Source: Microcoleus sp. FACHB-68 (GTDB taxonomy: Bacteria > Cyanobacteriota > Cyanobacteriia > Cyanobacteriales > Oscillatoriaceae). From it: DNA of 64,000 bases. Shown here in pieces: positions 1 through 8,251 of this stretch (position 1 is the stretch's first letter; every line of letters begins with the position of its first letter). Where the stretch lies: NCBI RefSeq assembly GCF_014695715.1, contig NZ_JACJOT010000015.1, positions 124,001-188,000 of the forward strand, written 5' to 3'. The notes under the pieces were generated by a model, which did not search any database, was not told the DNA's origin, and worked only from the letters and a program-made list of their open reading frames with translations. Position numbers and translations under genes: made by a program.

Positions 1-76
1 GGCTGCCGGCACTGCTGAGCCGGTTAAAGTCGGATTAATGATTAGGAAGTTTGCTCTTAACCTTCCTATTAACTTT

Positions 77-127
77 TGTGGAAAACTCCCCAAAAATCTG
101 TGGAAAACTCCCCCTTTCTGTGGAAAA
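77..127. promoter_or_regulatory. Cluster of three DnaA-box-like 9-mers (possible oriC edge)
   Basis: The 9-mer TGTGGAAAA occurs three times in the same orientation at 77-85, 99-107 and 119-127, spaced 22 and 20 bases, each followed by CT. Its complement TTTTCCACA is, from what I know, the cyanobacterial form of the DnaA box. The spacing of about two helical turns would put all three boxes on one DNA face. No dnaA or dnaN is visible in the window, but the region is cut by the left edge. An alternative is a simple 21-bp tandem duplication with no initiator role. Confidence 0.5.
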
Positions 128-157
128 CTTAGGGAAATTTTCCTCAACTGCCGGCAA

Positions 158-1066
158 CTAATTTGGCTCAGATTCAGATTTATAGGTGATATTTTCAGAC
201 TGGTAAGCCGGCGGCTCGATATGAATCATAACTCGCACCGGGTTGTAACGTTCTTGCAGGCGAGTTTCGACTTCTTCTGTGATTTGGTGAGCGGTTTCCA
301 CATCCTCGGCATTGACAATCATGTGCATTTCAATAAACACCTGCCGGCCTACTATGCCACGAGAAGCAATTTCATGACAATTAATCACTCCTGGTACTTG
401 CATGACAATGGCATGAATGGCTTCAGGGGCAATTGCCATTTCATCAACCAGCCAGGGGAGATTATCTTTAATGACTTCCCAGCCACTGCGAAATACTAAC
501 AGCGCGACGGGAAACGCCAGCAGAATATCGAGCCACATTACCCCCTGCCAGACACCGATTAAACCGGCAATAACAAGAATTGTCACCCAAACATCGCTCA
601 TGGTGTGTTTGGCGTCTGCAATCAAAATACTGCTGCCAATGCGCTGCCCGACATTGCGCTCATAATAGGTGACAAAAATATTGATGCCCAGCACAAGTAA
701 CAGCAACCACAGTTCTGAGGGAGAAATGTTCACCGGCTTGCCACCGTTGAGTAGCCGATCAACTGCCCCTTGGAGAATTTCAAAGCAGGCAATGCCTAAA
801 AACGCGGCAATTCCCAGTGCTCCCACCCCGTCAAATTTCTGATGTCCGTAAGGGTGATCCCGATCTGGTGTGGGAGAGGCTAATTGGTTGGTCACCAGTC
901 CTAATATATTGTTGGCGCTGTCGGTGACGCTATGCAAAGCATCGGCTAGTAAGCTAAGAGAGCCGGTGAGGAATCCCACCCCTGCTTTGATCGTCATCAC
1001 CACCAAATTTAGCAGCAGGGTAATGATTAAAACTTTGCGAATTTCGGCGCGGTTATCTTCTAACAT
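158..1066 (-). CDS. Cation diffusion facilitator (CDF) family transporter
   Basis: A 302-residue inner-membrane protein that should export divalent metal ions (Zn, Fe, Mn or Co) against protons. It has the CDF architecture: about six hydrophobic helices over residues 10-205 followed by a roughly 80-residue cytoplasmic C-terminal domain. Two metal-site motifs are visible, LLADALHSVTD near residue 40 (helix II) and ILIADAKHTMSD near residue 150 (helix V), both with the expected His/Asp pattern. The C-terminal part (GVINCHEIASR, then EMHMIV and VMIHIEPP) fits the CDF dimerisation domain. Length is normal for the family. The ATG is at 1066. It stands alone, reading toward the DnaA-box-like repeats. 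Metal specificity cannot be read from the sequence. Confidence 0.92.
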   Translation of the reverse strand: MLEDNRAEIRKVLIITLLLNLVVMTIKAGVGFLTGSLSLLADALHSVTDSANNILGLVTNQLASPTPDRDHPYGHQKFDGVGALGIAAFLGIACFEILQGAVDRLLNGGKPVNISPSELWLLLLVLGINIFVTYYERNVGQRIGSSILIADAKHTMSDVWVTILVIAGLIGVWQGVMWLDILLAFPVALLVFRSGWEVIKDNLPWLVDEMAIAPEAIHAIVMQVPGVINCHEIASRGIVGRQVFIEMHMIVNAEDVETAHQITEEVETRLQERYNPVRVMIHIEPPAYQSENITYKSESEPN

Positions 1067-1303
1067 AAAGTTGTCTGATTCACCATTAAGTTCTATGTCA
1101 TTTAGTGTAGAGCTTAATAGCTAAAAAGTTTCCAATCTGTTATGGGGTAAGGCTTTTAATGTTTGTAAGTTGCCAATGGGAAGACATTTTCCTGACACAA
1201 TTGATCAATTATGCTCAACCGCTCATCTGAGATTTCAAAAATGCTTTCCCTAATGCGACGCTATCTTTTAGCATTAAGAGCAGGATCTTAAATTTGATAG
1301 CCC

Positions 1304-1660
1304 ATGTCTGTTTCCCAACTAAAATTGAATCTCGTTGAAGGTTCTGTCTCCTTTAGCTTTAGCCCCCAAGCGGCGCGAGAGTTGCAAGGGGCACTGGCAG
1401 AATTAATGCTTAAACTCAAGGCTGTAGCCACTAAGACAGCCGTGGGGGGTGGCGGCAAACCTAGCCCTCAGAAACCGATGGAATATCAGCACGCCGGCGA
1501 GGTGTTTTTAGAAATTTTCTGCAACCCGAATATTTGGCCCAGTCCGTTTGCGGCGAAAGTTTTAATTACGCTGCGCGATGAGCGCATTCGCTTGACGACT
1601 GAAGCTGAACTGACTCGCACCCTTGAGGATGTTAACCAGTTTCTGGAGCAAGTGGGTTAA
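1304..1660 (+). CDS. Conserved small protein of unknown function
   Basis: A soluble 118-residue protein starting at ATG 1304. It has no signal peptide or membrane segment. A glycine-rich linker (VGGGGKPSP) at about residues 47-55 separates an N-terminal half that looks beta-strand then helix from a C-terminal half ending in a predicted helix (TRTLEDVNQFLEQVG). I do not recognise a named domain; the ORF has normal codon use for the region and resembles cyanobacteria-specific hypothetical proteins. It precedes the phasin-like gene on the same strand by about 150 bases, so the two may or may not be cotranscribed. Confidence 0.7.
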   Translation: MSVSQLKLNLVEGSVSFSFSPQAARELQGALAELMLKLKAVATKTAVGGGGKPSPQKPMEYQHAGEVFLEIFCNPNIWPSPFAAKVLITLRDERIRLTTEAELTRTLEDVNQFLEQVG

Positions 1661-1807
1661 ATTTTGGGGACGCGTCAAGGATCGGGGGATGGGGATATGC
1701 CGGCACCTTTGGAAACCGCCCCACACTCGCAGATAATGCCAGTGGGTAGCCGAAGCGACATCATTAGCTGTATTGTGTTCCAATCGTTTTGAAGCGATTT
1801 TTAACGA

Positions 1808-2191
1808 ATGAACCCAGATAATTTAACTGAGTTACTGCAAAAAGGATTTCGCGTCACCTTGGGCGCTACAGGTGCCTTAGTTGAAAGTCTGCAAGACTCC
1901 CAAAAACGCGATGAAAATCTTTCTAAGATGCAATCAGATTTCGGTAAACTAACTGAGGAGTGGGCGGACAAAGGCGCGGTGACTGAGCTGGAGGCCCGAA
2001 ATTTCGTGGATGCTCTCTGGACTCAACAGGCAAACAGCGAAACAACGGCGGCAGGAGATGCCACCGTTACGACAAGCGCCGAGTCAGTTACCGAACCTGA
2101 TGTTCAGGCAGATGTTGAGGCGCTGACGGCACAACTTGCGGCGCTTCGAGCTGAGCTGGAAAATCTCAAGTCCTCGGACTCTAACGGGTGA
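1808..2191 (+). CDS. Phasin-like coiled-coil protein
   Basis: A 127-residue protein. The first 75 residues are amphipathic helix with the pattern KGFRVTLGATGALVESLQ, then LTEEWADKGAVTELEARNFVD; this resembles the small phasin-like family (COG3937-type) associated with polyhydroxyalkanoate granule or surface proteins. Residues 75-100 are a low-complexity Thr/Ser/Ala/Glu linker, and the last 25 (ALTAQLAALRAELENLKS) form a leucine-heptad coiled coil suited to oligomerisation. There is no membrane segment. No pha genes are nearby, so a polyester-granule role is inference only. A strong hairpin follows the stop codon. Confidence 0.7.
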   Translation: MNPDNLTELLQKGFRVTLGATGALVESLQDSQKRDENLSKMQSDFGKLTEEWADKGAVTELEARNFVDALWTQQANSETTAAGDATVTTSAESVTEPDVQADVEALTAQLAALRAELENLKSSDSNG

Positions 2192-2239
2192 AGTGTGTGG
2201 GTTGCCAGAGTGTAACCTTAAATCCCCTTGAAAACATAA

Positions 2240-2268
2240 AGTGCTCGTTAGATATCTAATCGAGCACT
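2240..2268. terminator. Long hairpin between convergent genes
   Basis: AGTGCTCG at 2240-2247 pairs with CGAGCACT at 2261-2268, and the interior TTAGATATCTAA is itself palindromic, leaving one bulged T. It lies between the convergent phasin-like and DUF4327 genes. There is no obvious U tract, so it may act in both directions or as an mRNA stabiliser. Confidence 0.6.
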
Positions 2269-2342
2269 CACAATGCCTATGTTATGGGCGGTTTGTCAAC
2301 CGGCAAACAAGTCCTTGAGGCACCGCAGCGCCGATTTAATTT

Positions 2343-2567
2343 TTAATCGTTGTCCCAGACTTCACGACCCATGAGGTCGCCAATCCGGTCTCTTAGTAAG
2401 AAGTTGCATCTTTCTAACTCGTTTTCTACGCAGGCCCACTCACGCGCCGGTATATACTGGCACAGGCTGTAAATGGGTTGCTGCCGGCTGACGATACCTT
2501 TACTTACGAGTTCGCGAGCTTCGTCTTTTATGACATCGATGGAATATTGAACGGTAGACAAATTCAT
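2343..2567 (-). CDS. DUF4327 family small protein
   Basis: A 74-residue soluble protein with the signature I associate with the cyanobacterial DUF4327 family: TVQYSIDVIKDEARELV, then VSRQQPIYSLCQYIPARE and LERCNFLLRDRIGDLMG. Two cysteines (in SLCQY and ERCNF) and a third in WACVE are kept, but no known metal motif is formed. ATG at 2567 has a good ribosome-binding site (AAAGGAT six bases upstream). Function is unknown. Family assignment is from memory. Confidence 0.85.
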   Translation of the reverse strand: MNLSTVQYSIDVIKDEARELVSKGIVSRQQPIYSLCQYIPAREWACVENELERCNFLLRDRIGDLMGREVWDND

Positions 2568-2935
2568 ATTTATCCTTTCAATCTTGATTTACAAACTAGC
2601 AGGGATAGACAGTGAAAACCACTAACGTGTGATGAAATATCTAGTAACAGGAGGTAAACACTCCCTTCTTGATATAGTAATCCTAAATTTGTATCTACAT
2701 ATACTGAATCCTTCCTATTTTCAGGCTAAGTACCCCTGAATTAGGTTAAATAATTATTAAGAATTTGCCAAAAAAGGGGCTTAGTAAGCGGAGTCTGCGA
2801 TTATATCCCTTACTATGCCGTCATTCTGTCGCTGACTGAAGCGTTAAAAAATTTTTTGGGTTGATCGGGCTGAGTGTTCCTCCTGCCACTAAGAATTATG
2901 TAAGTTACAAAGATTTGGATACCGGCTCCGCCAGA
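2568..2935. other. Intergenic, upstream region of the DUF4327 gene
   Basis: A 368-base AT-rich gap with no ORF of coding character. It must hold the promoter for the leftward DUF4327 gene and the 3' end of the GH3 transcript. No clear terminator hairpin, tRNA or riboswitch was seen. Confidence 0.5.
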
Positions 2936-4570
2936 TCAGAAAGTTTGGGAGAGAGAAAAGGAATGACCAAACAAAGTTTCTAGAGCAAGTGCTTGGGCGG
3001 GGATCGTTTGTCCGTAAGAAAACACGTAAGTTATTTCTTTTGGTAGATCCGCTGAGAGCTGTTTTAATGCATAAGGACTACCGTAAACTACTAATGCCTG
3101 TAGTTGCCCGGATTGTAATAATTTTTTAAACCAAGCGAGTGCTGCCTCAGTAACCTGGGCGCTACTGCGGAAGGGATTGCCGCGAATGAAGATTTGCAGC
3201 AATGTGGGGTGAGAGTCGCCTGTCTCTAAATCCTTGAGCAGAAAATCGCTGTTGCGGTCACAGATTCTCAGTTGATAGCCCAGCTGTTTGGGGAAGTCGA
3301 TGGCCGGCGCGTGGTGGCCCAAAACATCGCTGAGAAGGATGTCATCAAGGATGATCAAGTTGCGTAATTTGTCCTTTTTGTCCACCGGCAAAGGCAAAGA
3401 TCCACCGGCTTGCATTGAATCCTGCAAGATATTTGCTGAAGCGCTAATGGCTGCCGGTGTGGCGAGGAGACTGAGTGCTGACTCCTGAGTGGTGGGATGA
3501 TTTTGTGCGGATTGTTCGTAAATTTTCCGCTTGGCTTGCCAAATTCGCTCGACGGAGGCGCGAATTCGTTCTGGGGAAATGCGACCGGCTGCAACGGCAT
3601 CACACACGGCTTTGATCGCATTCGCGGGATCAAGCGGCATCAGCAGAATATCGGCACCGGCTTCTAAAGCTAAAATTGGGGCTTCGTTAGGGCCATATTC
3701 ATTGGCGATGGCACCCATCACCAAGGCGTCCGTGACAATTAAGCCATTAAATCCTAATTTTTCTCGCAACTGGCCGGTCAATATTTGATGGGACAGGGTT
3801 GCCGGTTTCTCAGCGTCCCAGCATTTAATTACCAAATGAGCGCTCATGACTGCATCGACGCCGGCAGCTATGGCAGCGGCAAAAGGCGGCAACTCAATTT
3901 CTGCCAGTCTATCGCTGCTATGGGGCAACACCGGCAGTTCTAGATGAGAATCAACCGCTGTGTCGCCATGTCCGGGAAAATGCTTGGCGGTGGTTAAAAC
4001 CGGCCACTGCTGAGCACCGCGAATAAAGGCACTTGCCAGCCGGCTCACCGTTGCCGGTGTTTCACCAAATGAGCGGACATTAATCACCGGGTTGTCGGGA
4101 TTATTGTTCACATCCACCACCGGCGCAAGCACCCAGTTAAAGCCGAGAGCGACCGCTTCTTGGGCGGTGAAGGCTCCCATTGCTTCCGCGTAGCCTTCCG
4201 CTTTAACCGCGTCTTTGCCGGCAATGGCACCGAGGGCCATCGGTGGCGGAAACCAAGTGGCCCCGTCAAATCGTTGGCCCGTGCCTTCTTCGATATCAGA
4301 GGCGAGCAGCAGGGGAATTTTAGACCAAGATTGCAGCTGTTGAGTTCGTAAAATCAGATCGCCGCTGTTTCCCACCGGCAACAGCACACCTCCGACACCG
4401 AGGTTAGCGATTAAGTGTTTGAGGTGTGCTGCCGTTGGTTCCCATTCCGGATAACGAATTTGGTGATCAAACAGGTAGCCTGACGCCCGAATTACGAACA
4501 TTTGAGCCACCTGTTCCTCTAAGGAGAGGGTTTCCACGTCAGGCAGCGCTGCTTTGGAATTAAAATTCAC
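2936..4570 (-). CDS. Glycoside hydrolase family 3 (beta-glucosidase / NagZ-like)
   Basis: A soluble protein of about 544 residues that should hydrolyse beta-linked sugars, either beta-N-acetylglucosaminides in cell-wall recycling (NagZ type) or beta-glucosides. The GH3 barrel motifs are clear: ADIEEGTGQRFDGATWFPP-like substrate loop near residue 95, KHFPGHGDTAVDSHLELP near residue 195, and the nucleophile Asp in GLIVTDALVMGAI near residue 280. At about 200 residues, the C-terminal domain is longer than in single-domain NagZ, so this is a two-domain GH3. The first in-frame codons are TTG (4573) and GTG (4570); GTG is preferred, eight bases after the rbfA stop, so it is probably translated from the rbfA message. 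No signal peptide is seen. Confidence 0.9.
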   Translation of the reverse strand: MNFNSKAALPDVETLSLEEQVAQMFVIRASGYLFDHQIRYPEWEPTAAHLKHLIANLGVGGVLLPVGNSGDLILRTQQLQSWSKIPLLLASDIEEGTGQRFDGATWFPPPMALGAIAGKDAVKAEGYAEAMGAFTAQEAVALGFNWVLAPVVDVNNNPDNPVINVRSFGETPATVSRLASAFIRGAQQWPVLTTAKHFPGHGDTAVDSHLELPVLPHSSDRLAEIELPPFAAAIAAGVDAVMSAHLVIKCWDAEKPATLSHQILTGQLREKLGFNGLIVTDALVMGAIANEYGPNEAPILALEAGADILLMPLDPANAIKAVCDAVAAGRISPERIRASVERIWQAKRKIYEQSAQNHPTTQESALSLLATPAAISASANILQDSMQAGGSLPLPVDKKDKLRNLIILDDILLSDVLGHHAPAIDFPKQLGYQLRICDRNSDFLLKDLETGDSHPTLLQIFIRGNPFRSSAQVTEAALAWFKKLLQSGQLQALVVYGSPYALKQLSADLPKEITYVFSYGQTIPAQALALETLFGHSFSLSQTF

Positions 4571-4578
4571 CAAATCTG

Positions 4579-5067
4579 TTAATCCTCTTCTGCCGAAATA
4601 ATATAGAAGTCTTCGTCGCCGTCGGTTTCTGAAAGATCGTTGCCTTCATCGCCGTCGGTTTCTGAAAGATCGTTGCCTTCATCGCCGTTGATTTCTAAAA
4701 GATCGTCGGGTTTGCGATCGCTGCTGATCTGATTAATCAGCGATAGGATACGATCGCCGCGTTCTAAAGAGCGATCTTCTAAAAACACAACTTCTGGCGT
4801 GCGGCGTAGGCGCACTCTATGGCCCAGTTCGCTACGGACAAAGCCGGTTGCAGACTTCAAGCCGGCCATTGTTTCGGCTCTGGCCTCTGTGGTGCCGTAG
4901 ATGCTGACGAAGATTTTAGCGTGTTGCAGGTCGCCGGAAACGTCAACATCTGTAACGGTAACCATGCCGGCACCCACGCGGTCATCTTTAATATCGTTTA
5001 GCAACATCAGGCTAACTTCGCGTTTGATTTGGGAAGCCACGCGGGAAACTCGACGATCGGTAGCCAT
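4579..5067 (-). CDS. rbfA: 30S ribosome-binding factor A
   Basis: RbfA binds the free 30S subunit and assists late 16S rRNA maturation, also in cold adaptation. Residues 1-115 match the family: [18 protein letters not shown] at the start, then [28 protein letters not shown]-type KH-like core and the [14 protein letters not shown] motif. The family is usually 110-135 residues; here a further 45-residue acidic tail carries two exact copies of the 11-residue unit [11 protein letters not shown] and a related third ([11 protein letters not shown]), encoded by 33-bp DNA repeats at about 4617-4690. ATG at 5067 has AAAGG upstream. Sits between DUF751 and GH3 genes in one orientation. Confidence 0.96.
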   Translation of the reverse strand: MATDRRVSRVASQIKREVSLMLLNDIKDDRVGAGMVTVTDVDVSGDLQHAKIFVSIYGTTEARAETMAGLKSATGFVRSELGHRVRLRRTPEVVFLEDRSLERGDRILSLINQISSDRKPDDLLEINGDEGNDLSETDGDEGNDLSETDGDEDFYIISAEED

Positions 5068-5214
5068 AATTTCAACCTTTTTAATGCAGTATGCGCTTTT
5101 GCTTTTTGTCAGTTACCTGATGTCAGTTGTGTTCGGTTATGGGTTATTTGCCTGCCGGCAAAAGACACAGGAGGAATGACAAAAGGCAAAAACCTCTGAG
5201 TGCTAACCTCTAGT

Positions 5215-5427
5215 CTAGACTGGACTCAGCCCCAGCATGGCTCGCAGGGTCAAACTGACAAAAATTGCACCCGACACCAATAATGCCACAATGGCAATCG
5301 CCGTGACAGGTCGCTTTAGCAGCGGTTTCAACCATTCAAACAAGAAGAAAAATATCCCCAGGATGATGGTGATAAAGTATCGGGGGTAGCGAGAGACGTT
5401 CGTCCAAAAATCATCAAATACGACCAT
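5215..5427 (-). CDS. DUF751 (Ycf33-like) small membrane protein
   Basis: About 70 residues with two hydrophobic segments (YFITIILGIFFFLFEW and PVTAIAIVALLVSGAIFVSLTL). The opening DDFWTNVSRYPRYF is the hallmark of the DUF751 family, which includes plastid Ycf33. Function is unknown; a thylakoid or plasma-membrane location is likely. ATG 5427 is preferred because the family normally begins within a few residues of the FW motif; an upstream in-frame start at 5445 would add six residues. It precedes rbfA on the same strand with a 147-base gap. Confidence 0.85.
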   Translation of the reverse strand: MVVFDDFWTNVSRYPRYFITIILGIFFFLFEWLKPLLKRPVTAIAIVALLVSGAIFVSLTLRAMLGLSPV

Positions 5428-5512
5428 ATTAAGAGCGGCTAACACGAGCTGCTAAGAGTCACTGCTCTTTAACTGGTAACATTTGTTGGCGAGTTCGACA
5501 AGTTCATGGGAG

Positions 5513-5583
5513 TGCTTAGTCCTGAGTGCTGAGTCCTGAGTGGGAGAGTGAGGGAGTCGAGGAGTGAAAGAGGGGGAGAAGGG
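5513..5583 (+). repeat. GAGTGCTGAGT / GGGAGAGTG low-complexity repeat
   Basis: A purine-rich stretch built of near-repeats of GTGCTGAGTCCTGAGT followed by GGGAGAGTGAGGGAG. A close relative lies at 42772-42822, also just upstream of a plus-strand gene. It is non-coding and looks like a dispersed repeat family. Confidence 0.6.
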
Positions 5584-5710
5584 AGTGCGGGTTTTTGGGT
5601 GAGTAGCCTTGGACTTGGCAGCCGGTGAATTGTTCTGGACGCGGCTAGGTCAGGTTCTTTATGTTAACTTTAAATGTCTTAGCTGCTGGCTCTCTCTATT
5701 TTTATCGCTC

Positions 5711-6538
5711 ATGTTAACGCACGATTTCAAGACAATTTCTCCCCGTCCTTTTTTAAAATGGGCTGGGGGCAAAGGTAAGCTGATTCAGCAGTATATTCCT
5801 TATTTTCCCACAGAATTTAAAACTTATTATGAACCTTTTTTGGGTGGTGGAGCTGTTTTTTTTCACCTGTTGCCGGCTTCCTCTATTTTAACAGATATTA
5901 ATCCTGAATTAATTAATGCTTATCGTTGTGTGCGAGATCAGGTAGAGTTAGTTATTTCACTTTTGGAAAATCATCAATCCAGACACAACAAAGAATATTA
6001 TTATGAAGTGCGTTCTCGTGCTGGCAATTCTGACGTTGAAAGGGCGGCTCGTTTAATTTATCTCAATAAAACTTGTTTTAACGGACTTTACCGAGAAAAT
6101 TCTAAGGGCGCGTTTAATGTTCCGATGGGAAACTATAAAAATCCCACAATTTGTAATGCCGATCTGCTGCGCTCGGTTTCAGCCGCGCTGAAAACTGCTC
6201 AAATCGAAGTCAGACCTTTTGATGCTGTTCTTAATTTTGCTAAAACAAGCAAAGATTTTGTTTATTTTGATCCGCCTTATTATCCTTTAAGCCCAACCAG
6301 TAATTTTACGGCATACAGTCGTCATGCTTTTACTGAAGCTGACCAAATTAAATTGAAAGATATTTTTACGAAATTGGCAAGCTTGGGCGTAAAGGTGATG
6401 CTGTCTAATTCAGATTGTTTGTTTATTCGAGAACTGTATAAAGATTTCCATATTCACACGATATCAGCTGCAAGGGCGATTAATTCAAAGGGAAGTAAGC
6501 GCGGAAAGATTGCTGAAGTTCTTGTGACTTCTTATTAA
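5711..6538 (+). CDS. dam: Orphan Dam-type DNA adenine methylase (D12 class)
   Basis: A 275-residue N6-adenine methyltransferase of the D12 class, whose best-known members methylate GATC. Visible: the S-adenosylmethionine motif PFLKWAGGKGKL at residues 12-23, YEPFLGGGAVFF, ILTDINPELINAY, YLNKTCFNGLYREN, and catalytic motif IV VYFDPPYYPL near residue 190. ATG 5711 puts the first motif at the usual distance; the extension to a TTG at 5609 is hydrophobic and not family-like. No restriction enzyme gene adjoins it, so it is probably a solitary methylase like the GATC methylases known in other cyanobacteria. It uses AT-richer codons (many TTT, AAT, GAA) than its neighbours, a possible sign of transfer. 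A terminator follows. Confidence 0.92.
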   Translation: MLTHDFKTISPRPFLKWAGGKGKLIQQYIPYFPTEFKTYYEPFLGGGAVFFHLLPASSILTDINPELINAYRCVRDQVELVISLLENHQSRHNKEYYYEVRSRAGNSDVERAARLIYLNKTCFNGLYRENSKGAFNVPMGNYKNPTICNADLLRSVSAALKTAQIEVRPFDAVLNFAKTSKDFVYFDPPYYPLSPTSNFTAYSRHAFTEADQIKLKDIFTKLASLGVKVMLSNSDCLFIRELYKDFHIHTISAARAINSKGSKRGKIAEVLVTSY

Positions 6539-6590
6539 AATAAGTGTCTAACTGGCGAAAATCCGAGGAAAGCGAACGCAACGATGAGCG

Positions 6591-6625
6591 TTTAGCGAAC
6601 AACTCGCTAAAAAGTTTATTTTTTC
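6591..6625 (+). terminator. Terminator after dam
   Basis: TTTAGCGA (6591-6598) and TCGCTAAA (6604-6611) form a perfect 8-bp stem with a 5-base loop, followed by AAGTTTATTTTTTCT. This fits intrinsic termination of the methylase transcript. The remaining gap to 6905 contains no other recognisable feature except the presumed promoter of the Crp/Fnr gene. Confidence 0.7.
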
Positions 6626-6904
6626 TACAGTCAGCAACAATTAGGCCGGCTTAAATCTTTAATGGCAAATTCTAAATTAATAAGTTTTGCAGTTAAGTTT
6701 GCTTATCTCCATCTGTACGCTATCGTACATACAAACTAGATAAAATAGTTAGACGGAATGCAAACTTAATCTGTTACGATTGGATTGAATAAAAGGAAAT
6801 TTAGTCTTTTTTTTCCTGCCAAATCGTTTTTGACATTGGCAGCGTTTTCTGCATTGCGTTGCTAATGTCCTCACTTTTTTTATAAGGACTTGGTCAAGAG
6901 AGCT

Positions 6905-7627
6905 ATGCCTGTATCTAAAGATTCCGGAAGATCGGAAAATCAACTGCTTGCGGCGCTGCCGGCCCAAGAGTACGAACGCCTAGTTCCTCACTTGGAAAAA
7001 GTTGCTCTCAACAACCACCAAGTGCTGTACGAACCTTTCGAGCCCATTGATTTTGTCTATTTTCCCGTTCAAGGAGTGGTTTCTTTGCTCTACACAATGG
7101 AAGACGGCTCAACTGTCGAAGTTGGAATCGTTGGAGCGGAAGGAATGGTTGGTATTCCCGTAATTTTGGGAGGCATAAAAACGACGAACCAAGCTCTTGT
7201 GCAAGTTCCCGGCTCTGCGATGCGGCTTAAGGCAAGCGTGCTGAAAAGTGAATTTGAACGGGCAGGTGTGCTGCAAACTTTGCTGCTGCGATACGCGCAA
7301 GCGCTGTTGAGTTTGGCGTCGCAGTCGGCTGCTTGTAACCGGCTTCATACCCTAGAGGAACGACTTGCGCGGTGGCTGCTGTTAGTCCAGAATCGGCTAC
7401 AATCGGACGAGTTGCCGCTCACGCAAGAATATATCTCGCAAATGTTAGGCACACGTCGATCCGGTGTAACGGTGGCAGCCGGCACTCTTCAAGAGGCGGG
7501 AATTATCTCTTACAAACGCGGTAAGATTACCATCCTTAACCAAGAAAACTTGGAAGCCACGGCCTGCGAGTGTTATCGAGTGATCACCAGGGAGTTTGGG
7601 CGGCTATTGAATGCTGATCATGGTTAA
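6905..7627 (+). CDS. Crp/Fnr family transcriptional regulator
   Basis: A 240-residue cytoplasmic regulator. Residues 15-130 form the cyclic-nucleotide-type beta-roll (YEPFEPIDFVYFPVQGVVSLL, then VEVGIVGAEGMVGIPVILGG), followed by the long dimer helix and a winged helix-turn-helix near residues 180-215 (LTQEYISQMLGTRRSGVTVA, then AGIISYKRGKITI). The canonical cAMP-contact phosphate-binding cassette of Crp (RxS after GE) is not evident, so the ligand may not be cAMP. ATG 6905 is preferred over the in-frame TTG at 6890. It precedes a response regulator by 159 bases. Confidence 0.88.
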   Translation: MPVSKDSGRSENQLLAALPAQEYERLVPHLEKVALNNHQVLYEPFEPIDFVYFPVQGVVSLLYTMEDGSTVEVGIVGAEGMVGIPVILGGIKTTNQALVQVPGSAMRLKASVLKSEFERAGVLQTLLLRYAQALLSLASQSAACNRLHTLEERLARWLLLVQNRLQSDELPLTQEYISQMLGTRRSGVTVAAGTLQEAGIISYKRGKITILNQENLEATACECYRVITREFGRLLNADHG

Positions 7628-7786
7628 ATTCTTAAGAAATTCCGGTTAAATTCCCGTTTATGTCCGAAAGCGCACTGACAACTTCGGGCATGGGATTTTA
7701 TTCTTAAAGGATCTAGAAATAGGCGTTAACGGATCTTGTAGTAGCAATGGTCGTTTATTCCTTTGCTAGGAGAAGCTCTTGCGTAT

Positions 7787-8251
7787 ATGGGAGTTCCATC
7801 CATGCTTAATAAATCTCTATCGCTGGACGGTCTGCGGTTGCTCGTTGTTGATGACGACCCTGATACGATATGTTTGCTCACCCTTCTGTTTGAAGCCGAG
7901 GGAGCAGAACTGATCGCAGCAAATTCAGCCAGTGAAGCACTACAAGCACTGAAATATTTTAAGGCAGATGTCTTAATCAGCGATATTAAGTTGCCAGAAG
8001 AAGACGGCTACGCTCTGATATCCAAAATCAGGAGTCTTGATGCTGAGCGAGGCGGAAACATTCCAGCCATTGCGGTGAGTGGCTATGTCAGGGAGGAAGA
8101 TAGCGAACAGGCACTCTCAGCCGGTTATCACGCCCACCTACCTAAGCCGGTCAATCTAGATGAGTTAATCGAAGTTGTGACGACCCTTGCTGCCCGAAAT
8201 GGGGTATTAGTCGGAATGGATGCCGGTGCTGAATTCCCCTTAGCTGTTTAA
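7787..8251 (+). CDS. Single-domain response regulator
   Basis: A CheY-like receiver, 154 residues from ATG 7787. Receiver landmarks are complete: acidic pocket VVDDDPDT near residue 21, phospho-acceptor Asp in VLISDIKLPEEDGY near residue 66, Thr/Ser switch in AIAVSGYV, and Lys in HLPKPVNLDEL. There is no output domain, so it probably works as a shuttle or by protein contact. AGGAGA at 7768-7773 precedes the start; an alternative ATG is at 7802. The 3' end overlaps the convergent metallophosphatase gene by 12 bases. No histidine kinase adjoins it. Confidence 0.88.
   Translation: MGVPSMLNKSLSLDGLRLLVVDDDPDTICLLTLLFEAEGAELIAANSASEALQALKYFKADVLISDIKLPEEDGYALISKIRSLDAERGGNIPAIAVSGYVREEDSEQALSAGYHAHLPKPVNLDELIEVVTTLAARNGVLVGMDAGAEFPLAV

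Noticed and set aside
3-38. C-terminus of a left-hand gene ending LKSD-stop
   Set aside because: Only twelve codons are visible and they match no DnaA, DnaN or other ending I know, so I cannot support a CDS.
38-499. Long plus-strand ORF at the left edge
   Set aside because: It lies antisense to the clear CDF transporter gene and has no protein-like family features; its first part runs through the DnaA-box-like repeats.
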